Positions 16,974-25,526 of a stretch of DNA of 64,000 nucleotides are shown here, in pieces; position 1 is the stretch's first letter, and every line of letters starts with the position of its first letter. The stretch is from Alphaproteobacteria bacterium (lineage in GTDB: Bacteria; Pseudomonadota; Alphaproteobacteria; Micavibrionales; Micavibrionaceae), in assembly GCA_002401965.1 (NCBI GenBank), contig NVUR01000001.1, positions 3,839 through 67,838 on the forward strand, in the 5' to 3' direction. The notes under the pieces were generated by a model that was not told the DNA's origin, did not search any database, and was given only the letters and a program-made list of their open reading frames with translations. Made by a program: the position numbers and the translations under genes.

Positions 16974-17294
16974 ATGTCTTTAAAAGCCGTAGATGACAGT
17001 AATTTTGAAGCTGAGGTTATCAATGCAGATGAGCCTGTTCTAGTTGATTTTTGGGCAGAATGGTGTGGACCTTGTAAGACGCTCTTACCAATCGTAGAAG
17101 AAATAGCCAACGAAATGACGGGCAAATTAAAAGTCGTAAAGATGAATATAGAGGATGCGCCAGAAACACCTACAAAATATGGACTTCGCGGTGTTCCAAC
17201 TCTTATGTTGTTCAAAGGCGGTAAAGTAGTAGACACAACAGTCGGTGGCTTGCCAAAATCTCAACTTTCTAATTGGCTCGCCGATAAAATATAA
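16974..17294 (+). CDS. trxA: Thioredoxin
   Basis: 106-residue cytoplasmic disulfide reductant. The active site is WAEWCGPCKTLLPI, with the conserved GVPTLMLFKGG cis-Pro loop and the buried Asp in VLVDFWAEW. AAAGGAA precedes the ATG by about 9 nt. A bidirectional terminator lies 17 nt after the stop. The trxA-addA-addB order (convergent here) is conserved in many alphaproteobacteria. A possible promoter with TTGACG at 16908 exists but its -10 is poor. Confidence 0.97.
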   Translation: MSLKAVDDSNFEAEVINADEPVLVDFWAEWCGPCKTLLPIVEEIANEMTGKLKVVKMNIEDAPETPTKYGLRGVPTLMLFKGGKVVDTTVGGLPKSQLSNWLADKI

Positions 17295-17310
17295 TAACCT
17301 TACAATAGAT

Positions 17311-17335
17311 AAAAGCCTCGTATTTCGGGGCTTTT
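17311..17335. terminator. Bidirectional Rho-independent terminator between trxA and addA
   Basis: The arms AAAAGCCTCG (17311-17320) and CGGGGCTTTT (17326-17335) pair with one T-G wobble around a five-base loop. T-runs exist on both strands, so it can end trxA transcription and the leftward addA transcript, whose stop lies at 17362. Confidence 0.8.
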
Positions 17336-17361
17336 GTGTATGCTGTTGGCTCTTCCATAAC

Positions 17362-20300
17362 CTATAAAATAGTTAAGAATGGCCCATCCGTCCAAAGTAG
17401 CGCGCAATTTATTTTATGCGTTGGATAAATCTCGCGAATCGAATCGCGATATGCTGCGAGCTGCCTACGATAAAGCGCGGGCACATCCTTAGGATCGCGC
17501 GGTGGTGGACGGTTGGTTTTATAATCTAATATCCATACATCCGTCTCACCAATCACAAGGCGATCTATCTGCCCACTGACAATACGGTTATCAGGCATTA
17601 GGCCTGTGACAGAAACCTCCGCCATAGAATCTGACCTAAAGAACGGCGCATATTCAGGGTGAGATAAAATACGCATCACCTCTGACACAACACTTAACCT
17701 TACCTTCTCCGATAAATCTTGCGCATTCTTTTGCACAAACTTTACCGCAACATTCTCGCGCTCAGATATTTCAAAATCCGGAAGAAACTGTAACAACTTA
17801 TGTGTCAAGTTTCCACGACGAAACCTCTGATTTTTAACTGCCATTAAAGGGGAAAGCGTTGTTTCACTGTCTTCAATCGCAGGACGGGACGGAATAAGTG
17901 GGCGCGGCGGAAACGGCTCTTCCGGTGCAGGTTTAAACATCCACTCCGGCAATGTTGCATCTTGTTTATTCGAAATACTACGATTTTGCACCTTATCTGG
18001 TTGTGCCTCTTGTGCATTCTCAATACGAATATGACCATTCTCCAAAACCTGAGCATTCTCATCATTTTCCATCGCATTCAGAATTTTGAAATACCATGAG
18101 CTATCCAATGCGCGTTTACTGCCCTGATATCCCGCAATATATAAACGATCTGCCGCCCGTGTCATCGCAACATAGAGCAAACGGTAATATTCTTGCTCTT
18201 CTAAATCATTACATGCCTGATAAACGCTTTTGTAAGCCTGCGGATCATCATCTTGACGCGGCGAATAAAGTGGCACAGATAAATGGGTCTTGTGCGGCCA
18301 TAACATGCGCCCTCCCTTTTTCGCAGCACTGGTCTTAATCGTATCAGGCATAATCACGATTGGTGCTTGCAATCCCTTCGACCCATGGATGGTCATAATA
18401 CGAACCTGCGAACTGCCTTCCTTCATCTCACGCTTGATCTCAGTACTTTTACGCTCTTGGTGATCCAAAAAGATTTGCAAGTGATCTATATTATCGCGGC
18501 CAAACTCCAACGCTGCATTTAAAAGTTCATCAATCGGGTCAAGCGCATCATCACCCAATCGCCCCCGAATAGCACGCAAACCAGAATGCGTATCCGCCGG
18601 ACAGGCCATATTTAAAATATGGCTGAAGAATTCATACCCCCCTAAATATCGCGCCCGACCAATCAATCTGGCAAGATAATCTCGTGCACCCTCACGCTTC
18701 TCATTCGTAACGCATGGGATATCATCTGGATGTCCTTCGATTGCTGCAATTCTACCTTGATCAAAATTGCACATTTCCTGCCATAATGTTCCCTTGCGAT
18801 TATAGGATAAAGAAAACAACTCCTCCTCATCCCATCCAAGGAACGGAGATTTCAACACACAGGCCAGTGTCAAATCATCATCAGGAAACAAGCAGAACTG
18901 CGCCAGAGCCAACACATCTTGCACCGCAAGTTGTTGACCCAAAATCATCCGATCCGCACCACTGACTGGCACACCCTCTGCCTTTAATGCACGCACCAGC
19001 TGATCCACAAAGGCAGAGCGCGAACGCACCAGTATCATTATGTCACCCGCCTCTATAGGGCGATTGGCACTCTCTAATATTTCTTTTCGATCTAACCAGT
19101 TTCGAATATTTTGCGCCGTATATGATGCAAGCTGCGACGAACCGCTTTTTTGGCTCATGACGCATACAGGCATATCCCAATATGGTTTTTTATCAACCTT
19201 GGCATCCTCAATCAAAGGCCATATCTCGACCAATCCTGCCTGCCCCATGCGGAAAGAACTGTGATGGATATCTCCACCACCAACAGCATCATTCAAGGTT
19301 GGCTGTTCAAAAACGCGATCAACAACACGAAGTACAGATTGGGTAGAGCGAAATGAAATATCCAGCGCAACATTGCGGTTAACATGCCCTGATTCTTTAA
19401 TCTTGCGATCAAAAACACCCTGCATCCGTTGAAACTCTTCTGGAGCAGCACGTTGAAAACTGTAAATAGATTGCTTTATGTCACCAACGGTAAAGGATGT
19501 ACGTAATGTATCATCACGCGCACTCAAGCCACTGAAAAATTCTTCGCATAACGCCTCAACAATGCGCCATTGCTCTGGATTCGTGTCCTGCGCTTCATCA
19601 ACTAGAATATGATCCAACCCCTGATCCAGCTTATACATAATCCACGGCGTGATATTCCCGAAATCTTTTTCATTTAAACGTGAAAAACTCTCGGTTTTAC
19701 CGTTAAGCAACTCCATCGTACGAATAATCAGATCATCAAAATCCAGTACGCCTTGCTCACGCTTTATCTGCATGTAGTTTTGTAAAACCGCATCCCCGAT
19801 CAGTAATAGGTCACGCGTCATTTGTGCCGACTTTGTACGTTTTATGGTTTCATCTCCAGATAAAAGGCGATGTCCCTCTTCCTCTAAAATATCCCTGCAT
19901 TGCGGATAGGTTTTAAGCACATCAACCGGCGGGAAGCCCTTTGGACTTCTCATCTCTAGTTTTTGTGTGAGAAACACAGAACGATACGATTCAAACAGCT
20001 CTATACGCTCCTCATGCGGTGCGTCCAACCATTGGATAATTTTACCACCATAAATCGGGGCGGTCTTGCTCTTGCCCTGCAACATCGCCTCCCCCACGAG
20101 GCGCAGAGAATCCCCATTATATTGACCCTCTTGACACAAGTTTGCGACAATATCCATAACCGACATATTTTGACCAATGTCATAATGCGTACAGATCGCG
20201 GCATATAATCCATCAGCATCATGATAACGATCAAACAACAAAGAAAGCTGGTGACGTTCCTGACACACGCCACGCACAAGATTGGTAAAACTCGCCTCAT

Positions 20301-20901
20301 CTATATCACTCGCAAGCGCGTTCAATGCATGACCAAGAGGAGATGCGACATGCTCCGGCTCTTGTAAACGTTCCAACACTTTGGTCTGTGCTTGTTTCAT
20401 CAAATCCGCAGAAAGAGATTCATCCAACAACTCAAAACTCGGCGGTAAATCAGCCTCCAGTGGAAACCTTCCCAACACAGATTGGCAAAAGGAATGGATG
20501 GTCATGATCTTTAACCCACCAGGGCAATCAATCACATCGGCAAACAAACGCTGTGCAGTCTCTAATTGCTGCTCCGATGGGCTTTGTCCCAACAAATCCA
20601 CTAGAACGCGTGTCAGTGTCTCTATATCCAACACCGCCCACTGGCTAAGGGTTTTATTAATCCGCACCGCCATTTCATTCGCCGCCGCCTTGGTAAAGGT
20701 CAGGCATAAAATACGGTTCGCCTTGGTTGCAGGCTGGCCATCACTGCGCGGTAACAACAAACGCAAAACACGATCGGTTAGAACTTTTGTCTTCCCTGTA
20801 CCCGCAGACGCACCAACCCATATGGATTCCTGCGGATTAGAGGCGGCACGTTGACGCACATTCGGGTCAATATATTCTTGTACTTTCTTTAAGGATTCCA
20901 T
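17362..20901 (-). CDS. addA: Double-strand break repair helicase-nuclease AddA
   Basis: 1179 residues, the RecBCD-equivalent subunit that unwinds DNA 3'-5' and carries one nuclease. Helicase motifs: Walker A GASAGTGKTKVLTDRVL, motif Ia CLTFTKAAANEMAVRI, Walker B ILVDEAQDTNPEQW, GDIKQSIYSFQRAAPEEF, MTIHGSKGLQAPIV and RLLYVAMTRAADRLYIAG. The C-terminal PD-(D/E)xK nuclease shows GQIDRLVIGETDVWILDYKT. It begins on the base right next to the addB stop codon, so AddB and AddA are translated from one message in stoichiometric amounts. Confidence 0.96.
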   Translation of the reverse strand: MESLKKVQEYIDPNVRQRAASNPQESIWVGASAGTGKTKVLTDRVLRLLLPRSDGQPATKANRILCLTFTKAAANEMAVRINKTLSQWAVLDIETLTRVLVDLLGQSPSEQQLETAQRLFADVIDCPGGLKIMTIHSFCQSVLGRFPLEADLPPSFELLDESLSADLMKQAQTKVLERLQEPEHVASPLGHALNALASDIDEASFTNLVRGVCQERHQLSLLFDRYHDADGLYAAICTHYDIGQNMSVMDIVANLCQEGQYNGDSLRLVGEAMLQGKSKTAPIYGGKIIQWLDAPHEERIELFESYRSVFLTQKLEMRSPKGFPPVDVLKTYPQCRDILEEEGHRLLSGDETIKRTKSAQMTRDLLLIGDAVLQNYMQIKREQGVLDFDDLIIRTMELLNGKTESFSRLNEKDFGNITPWIMYKLDQGLDHILVDEAQDTNPEQWRIVEALCEEFFSGLSARDDTLRTSFTVGDIKQSIYSFQRAAPEEFQRMQGVFDRKIKESGHVNRNVALDISFRSTQSVLRVVDRVFEQPTLNDAVGGGDIHHSSFRMGQAGLVEIWPLIEDAKVDKKPYWDMPVCVMSQKSGSSQLASYTAQNIRNWLDRKEILESANRPIEAGDIMILVRSRSAFVDQLVRALKAEGVPVSGADRMILGQQLAVQDVLALAQFCLFPDDDLTLACVLKSPFLGWDEEELFSLSYNRKGTLWQEMCNFDQGRIAAIEGHPDDIPCVTNEKREGARDYLARLIGRARYLGGYEFFSHILNMACPADTHSGLRAIRGRLGDDALDPIDELLNAALEFGRDNIDHLQIFLDHQERKSTEIKREMKEGSSQVRIMTIHGSKGLQAPIVIMPDTIKTSAAKKGGRMLWPHKTHLSVPLYSPRQDDDPQAYKSVYQACNDLEEQEYYRLLYVAMTRAADRLYIAGYQGSKRALDSSWYFKILNAMENDENAQVLENGHIRIENAQEAQPDKVQNRSISNKQDATLPEWMFKPAPEEPFPPRPLIPSRPAIEDSETTLSPLMAVKNQRFRRGNLTHKLLQFLPDFEISERENVAVKFVQKNAQDLSEKVRLSVVSEVMRILSHPEYAPFFRSDSMAEVSVTGLMPDNRIVSGQIDRLVIGETDVWILDYKTNRPPPRDPKDVPALYRRQLAAYRDSIREIYPTHKINCALLWTDGPFLTIL

Positions 20902-23895
20902 TTATGCGACCTCCTCTTCACCATCTAATGCCGCCCATTCCTTAAGGCGAGAAACATGCTCATAATCATTAAATCGTGGTGCATTATTGGTATCAGGAAT
21001 GGCATAGAATGGGGTATCCAAATCTCTAAACACCGCGATCAAGCTTTTCAGGCCCTCCAGAACTATATCAATTGTTTCATCCAGATCACCTGAGATCGCT
21101 TGAACCTCTCCCGCTTTGGTGCCTCCGGTCAATTTCCAGTATCCTAAATAGACGGCCTCACCCTTTGACACAGATTTACGCCCCTCATCCTTTGGCTGAT
21201 GCTTAAACCCCTTACCCGCAAAACCACCACGCGCGAGGATCAAAGCCTCAAGAGGTAATTGCGGCAAAGCACCCTCTTTAAGCGCTTTCTTAGAAAAACT
21301 CCCGCCTGTTTTATAATCAATCAACGCGTAGCCCCCATGCATACGATCAACACGATCTGCCGTGCCATGAAGATTAAACCCCTGCCCATCAACATCAATA
21401 TCTATATTGCCCTTAATCTCACTTTCAAGGAACTTGGCATCATCACGCCAACCATTTTCATGCGCTACAAACCATGCAGCAATTCTTAAAAACCTTGGCC
21501 ACCAATAATGCAGGAGATCCGGCGTCTCCATCGTCTCACCAAGGACTTCACGCGCAATAGCGATCAGACATTCCTCCGCATCATCAGGCAATTCAAGTGG
21601 GAACTTCGCAGTAAACCGATCTAGGATCTCATGCAATATCGTTCCACGCAACGCCGCATCATTATCCTGTATTAAAGGTTTTACCTTACGCAAGCGCAGC
21701 ACATAATGCATATAAATCGCATATGGATTTTTCATCCAAACATCTACCTTTGTAACAGAAACACCGCTAGGACGCGTAGAAACTGGCGGTTTAGGCTGTG
21801 GCCGGTTATATGGTTTAGGATCGTCATGCGCATCTAGAACCTTAACCCAATCCTGATATGGCGCATCTGACAAACCATCAAGACTTAGACCACTACTTTG
21901 CAACAACGTATCCAAACGATCAAGCCAACGCGCAGGCACAGTCGGGCTTCCCCCTATTTTCTCAGGCCGCGTCAAAACAACGTTCTTCGCACAAAACCCT
22001 TGCACAAAATCATGCGCAGCGATCCCAACAGACTGATCACTACCCGGCAGACCAAAGTCATTGCGCATCGGCCGCGACATCCATGGATCATGTCCCGCGT
22101 CAGGTGGCCATACCCCCTCATTCAAACCACCAAGGATAACCAGATCGGCGTCACTAAGGCGTGCTTCCAATTGCCCAAGGATAAGCAAGCGCGGGTGTAC
22201 ACCATAGGCAGAGCGCACAGTAACCATCCGCATCAACGCATTTAATATTTTTGCATATTCCGAAAAGCTCACATCATCAATCAAACCCTCTTGAGCAGAA
22301 AGCTCGGTTAGGAACAAGGCTGCACTTTGTCCAACATCGCCACGCCAAAGAATATCCGCACCGGCGGCGTCCTCTGTCGTGGCTAAAATCTCTATCACCT
22401 TAATATGCGCTTTTAAGATTTCACTGAAATTTTGTGCCTGCCCTTGACGTGCGTAATAAATCAATGGCTTAAGCGCAGCATAAAATGCATCAACAAAAGA
22501 GAGCAACTCCTCACAATCATCTTGTTGTGCGATTTTCTCGCGCAGCATTTCATAAGAGGGGAACAAAAAACCCTGACGCAAGAACCGCGATTCCAATATG
22601 GTAATCATCCTGTTATAACGTGCATCCTCTTGCCCAAACACACAAAAGGACATCTTTAAAAGCGAAAGCAACGCGACAACATCAAAGCCACCCCGTACAA
22701 CATCCATACTAAGCGTTATAAATTTCCCTAGCCTACTCTCAACCAAACTCTGTCCGGCAGAATCATCAACCTCTATATTCCAACGACGACATAGCGCGCT
22801 AACGCGGCGTGCAAGCGCACGATCAGGCGTAACCAGTGCTGTGATTTTTGTTTTATGCTGCAACGACTCGCGCATCATTAAGGCAATCACAAAGGCCTCT
22901 TCTTGTTGTGAAGCGCATGAAAAATATTGCAGCCCCTCCAACATGGGCACAACATCATGGCGTGATGAAAAATCCTTCCAACGCATTGTCACTGGCGCGG
23001 GCAGCATCATTTCAGAAGCCAAATCATTACGGCACAGCGTATCATCGCCATCGCCTTCCATATCTTGAATACAAGACCTTTCTGCCCCAATACGTTCCAA
23101 AAGCACTTTAAACCCATGCTGCGGATGACTTTCTTCTATACAATCCCATGCTTCATCATCCATTGCCATATCCAGACCGGGCAGGATAACTTGCCCCGTC
23201 GGCATTTGAGACACCACACCAAGCAACCGTCCCGCCGCCGGAATAGAGCCAGTAGACCCCGCAGCAATAACAGGATAATCCGGTGGTGTATCCCGCCAAT
23301 GGTTGGCCAAAGCCTGCAACAATAAATTCCGTCTCTGCGCAACATCGATCGCATCATGCGCCACTAATATAGCCGGCCAATTCTCACTAATTATTTTAAG
23401 AAAATTTAGGGTAATCTGCCAATGGGATGCGAACTCATCAGGGACAATTTTATGCAGATCTGAAAAGTCTAATTCCTCAACAGCCACTTGATCAATGAAT
23501 TTTGCCAAGGCACCCGCCAATGCCAAGGCATGATCTGGCCCCTGCACAAACCCCGGCACAGACCGAATAAGTTTAGCAAGCAATAATTGGCGTTTTAACG
23601 GCGCAATAGCGTTAGGAATATCAAGAAAACCCTGAGAGTTCCCAAACATCATCAAGGATAGATCCTCTTCATCGACATCCCCCAATGGTGTCAATTGCGG
23701 TAACAACAAAGGCTTACCGTCATTAATGCTTAAAAACTTATCACGCAGAACCCTGCAAGCCCGACGCGTCGGCAACAAAATTTTATATTGGGTTAAACGC
23801 TCTGGATTATCTGCCGTAACCTGCAATAAATATTGTGCCAACACCTTTGAAAATGGCAAGCCAGCCCTGATGTTATAGATTTTATGCTGCACCAT
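20902..23895 (-). CDS. addB: Double-strand break repair protein AddB
   Basis: 997 residues with the alphaproteobacterial AddB start MVQHKIYNIRAGLPFSKVLA at ATG 23895, inside the end of the upstream gene (14-nt overlap); an ATG at 23922 is possible but adds unconserved residues. It has ILLPTRRACRVLRDKFL (inactive helicase half), LILGQLEARLSDADLVILGG mid-protein, and a C-terminal nuclease with GTADRVDRMHGGYALIDYKT (D...DYK). No four-cysteine iron-sulfur site is visible, as in other alphaproteobacterial AddB. AddB recognises recombination hotspots and cuts the 5' strand. Confidence 0.95.
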   Translation of the reverse strand: MVQHKIYNIRAGLPFSKVLAQYLLQVTADNPERLTQYKILLPTRRACRVLRDKFLSINDGKPLLLPQLTPLGDVDEEDLSLMMFGNSQGFLDIPNAIAPLKRQLLLAKLIRSVPGFVQGPDHALALAGALAKFIDQVAVEELDFSDLHKIVPDEFASHWQITLNFLKIISENWPAILVAHDAIDVAQRRNLLLQALANHWRDTPPDYPVIAAGSTGSIPAAGRLLGVVSQMPTGQVILPGLDMAMDDEAWDCIEESHPQHGFKVLLERIGAERSCIQDMEGDGDDTLCRNDLASEMMLPAPVTMRWKDFSSRHDVVPMLEGLQYFSCASQQEEAFVIALMMRESLQHKTKITALVTPDRALARRVSALCRRWNIEVDDSAGQSLVESRLGKFITLSMDVVRGGFDVVALLSLLKMSFCVFGQEDARYNRMITILESRFLRQGFLFPSYEMLREKIAQQDDCEELLSFVDAFYAALKPLIYYARQGQAQNFSEILKAHIKVIEILATTEDAAGADILWRGDVGQSAALFLTELSAQEGLIDDVSFSEYAKILNALMRMVTVRSAYGVHPRLLILGQLEARLSDADLVILGGLNEGVWPPDAGHDPWMSRPMRNDFGLPGSDQSVGIAAHDFVQGFCAKNVVLTRPEKIGGSPTVPARWLDRLDTLLQSSGLSLDGLSDAPYQDWVKVLDAHDDPKPYNRPQPKPPVSTRPSGVSVTKVDVWMKNPYAIYMHYVLRLRKVKPLIQDNDAALRGTILHEILDRFTAKFPLELPDDAEECLIAIAREVLGETMETPDLLHYWWPRFLRIAAWFVAHENGWRDDAKFLESEIKGNIDIDVDGQGFNLHGTADRVDRMHGGYALIDYKTGGSFSKKALKEGALPQLPLEALILARGGFAGKGFKHQPKDEGRKSVSKGEAVYLGYWKLTGGTKAGEVQAISGDLDETIDIVLEGLKSLIAVFRDLDTPFYAIPDTNNAPRFNDYEHVSRLKEWAALDGEEEVA

Positions 23896-24628
23896 TTTTA
23901 TCCTGATCTCTAAAATATGCATCTACAGTTTCCAGATCTTTCGGTGTACTGATATGATGCCAGTCACCATCATGTTCCAATGCATAAAACCGCTTTTCTT
24001 TCTCGCACGAATCCATGATTTTCAGGAATGAAAAATCTTCTTCTTCAATGTTTTTATAAATACTTGGCGCGTTCAAACGTATATTCGTCCACATATATGC
24101 GCCCATTTTATTAAGCGAACGGTGCACCAGGCCATTTTCCAACATATCATAATCACCAACGCCTGAGGTTAAACTCATCCGCTCAACAGGCTGCATCAAG
24201 GTTATAATATCCATTACCTCAGCGTCCCATGCACGCGCCAGCCTCTCCAATGCAGGGACAATGCCATCACTCCAAAGCGCGTCTCCTGCAATCACATAAA
24301 ACGGCTCATCCTTAAAATAATGTAACACGTTTTTGATCCCGCCACCTGTCTCCAAAATGTCTTTTTCAAATGAAATATGGATCAACATCTTAGGATGATC
24401 TCGCATATATAAATTCAAATGTTCCTCTAAGATATCAGCTAAATAATGCAGATTAACAACAACCTCGCACACACCGGCCTCACGTAATTGATCAAGAGAT
24501 CGCCAGATCAAGCTACGCCCTGCGACCTCTACCATTGGCTTGGGCATGTGATCGGTTAAGGGGCGCATGCGCGTGCCGAAACCTGCCGCCAGAATAAATG
24601 CCCTCTTTGGAATATTCACTTTACCCAT
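23882..24628 (-). CDS. Sugar-1-phosphate nucleotidyltransferase, MurU-like
   Basis: 248 residues with the pyrophosphorylase signature FILAAGFGTRMRPLTDHMPK followed by PMVEVAGRSLI, then GGGIKNVLHYF and FYVIAGDALW (metal-binding Asp). In Pseudomonas and Caulobacter the equivalent, MurU, makes UDP-MurNAc from MurNAc-1-phosphate in cell-wall recycling. MurU normally sits beside the kinase AmgK, between it and addB; here no kinase gene intervenes, the gene overlapping tsaE by 8 nt upstream and addB by 14 nt downstream. Activity on another sugar phosphate cannot be excluded. Confidence 0.85.
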   Translation of the reverse strand: MGKVNIPKRAFILAAGFGTRMRPLTDHMPKPMVEVAGRSLIWRSLDQLREAGVCEVVVNLHYLADILEEHLNLYMRDHPKMLIHISFEKDILETGGGIKNVLHYFKDEPFYVIAGDALWSDGIVPALERLARAWDAEVMDIITLMQPVERMSLTSGVGDYDMLENGLVHRSLNKMGAYMWTNIRLNAPSIYKNIEEEDFSFLKIMDSCEKEKRFYALEHDGDWHHISTPKDLETVDAYFRDQDKNGAA

Positions 24629-25049
24629 GGCGCACCACCTCTATTTTACGCATATTAAAATCATCTGACACAGGCGACAAAATCACATCAATACAAGAAT
24701 TTGGTCGCAAATATCCTAAGCGCTCTGGCCATTCGACCAAAAGAACACCATCGATCAGCGCCTCTTCCCATCCTAATTCATAAATCTCTGACACATCGGA
24801 TAAGCGATACAAATCAAAATGCCATAATGTTGCAATATCAGCATCATATGTTTGCACCAACGTAAAGGTCGGGCTTGGCACTTCCAAATTATCAACACCA
24901 CATAGGCCACGAATAACCGCACGGCTAAAAACGCTTTTACCCATACCAAGATCACCATGAAGCAGAACCACATCACGCGGCGCAAGGCTTTTGGCAAACT
25001 CATGCGCAAATTCTATTGTTTCCTGCTCGGAACAGGTTTCAATCATCAT
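24621..25049 (-). CDS. tsaE: tRNA threonylcarbamoyladenosine ATPase TsaE
   Basis: 142-residue P-loop ATPase required with TsaB, TsaC and TsaD to make t6A37 in ANN-decoding tRNAs. Walker A is LHGDLGMGKSVFSRAVIRG, the switch region TFTLVQTY and the conserved DLYRLSD and LLVEWPERLG follow. Its stop codon lies inside the start of the MurU-like gene (8-nt overlap). divL is 477 nt upstream, with a small oppositely oriented gene between; divL-tsaE adjacency is typical of alphaproteobacteria. Confidence 0.95.
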   Translation of the reverse strand: MMIETCSEQETIEFAHEFAKSLAPRDVVLLHGDLGMGKSVFSRAVIRGLCGVDNLEVPSPTFTLVQTYDADIATLWHFDLYRLSDVSEIYELGWEEALIDGVLLVEWPERLGYLRPNSCIDVILSPVSDDFNMRKIEVVRHG

Positions 25050-25109
25050 AATGCATTTATAGGATAGAACGTGCTTGGTGAAAAGGACGCTCTACGCTAA
25101 AATACACAT

Positions 25110-25523
25110 ATGAGGCTTTTATATTTTGCATTACTAACACTAACCTTCCACGCGACACCGACAATCGCGCAAGAAATCACATCTCAACCGATATGCTTTA
25201 CCATCCGTAACGAAGCCCCCTACAGGGTTTACGGCGATGTAACAACGAACTACTACACGACCCCAGATGGAACAAAAGCTCGCCATACCGGTACATTCCG
25301 CCTACAAAAAGCAGGGACGCGCCATAAGACAGAAGGCCACCCTCTGGACATCTCTGAGTTTTGCTCTTCCGGCCCATTTTATCCAGGTAGGCAATTGGAA
25401 ATCACCTTGCGCACATTCGTTCCTGTATTTTCTTGTAAAACCAGTATCGAAGCCGGAGAAATCGTAATCAAAGGACAACGAAAAAAAGAAGGCGGCGTAA
25501 GGACATGGGCTGTCTGTTATTAA
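25110..25523 (+). CDS. Small exported four-cysteine protein of unknown function
   Basis: 137 residues with a signal peptide (MRLLYFALLTLTFHATPTIA, cleavage before QE). The mature part is about 117 aa, beta-rich, with four cysteines (QPICFTIRN, SEFCSSGPF, FSCKTS, WAVCY) that could make two disulfides in the periplasm. TIRNEAPYRVYGDVTTNYY suggests an immunoglobulin-like or beta-sandwich fold. It is oriented against tsaE and divL and ends 3 nt before the divL stop. I recognise no named family. Confidence 0.75.
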   Translation: MRLLYFALLTLTFHATPTIAQEITSQPICFTIRNEAPYRVYGDVTTNYYTTPDGTKARHTGTFRLQKAGTRHKTEGHPLDISEFCSSGPFYPGRQLEITLRTFVPVFSCKTSIEAGEIVIKGQRKKEGGVRTWAVCY

Positions 25524-25526
25524 AAG

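Noticed and set aside
23896-23922. Earlier ATG for addB
   Set aside because: It adds nine unconserved residues; MVQHKIYNIRAG is the typical AddB start.
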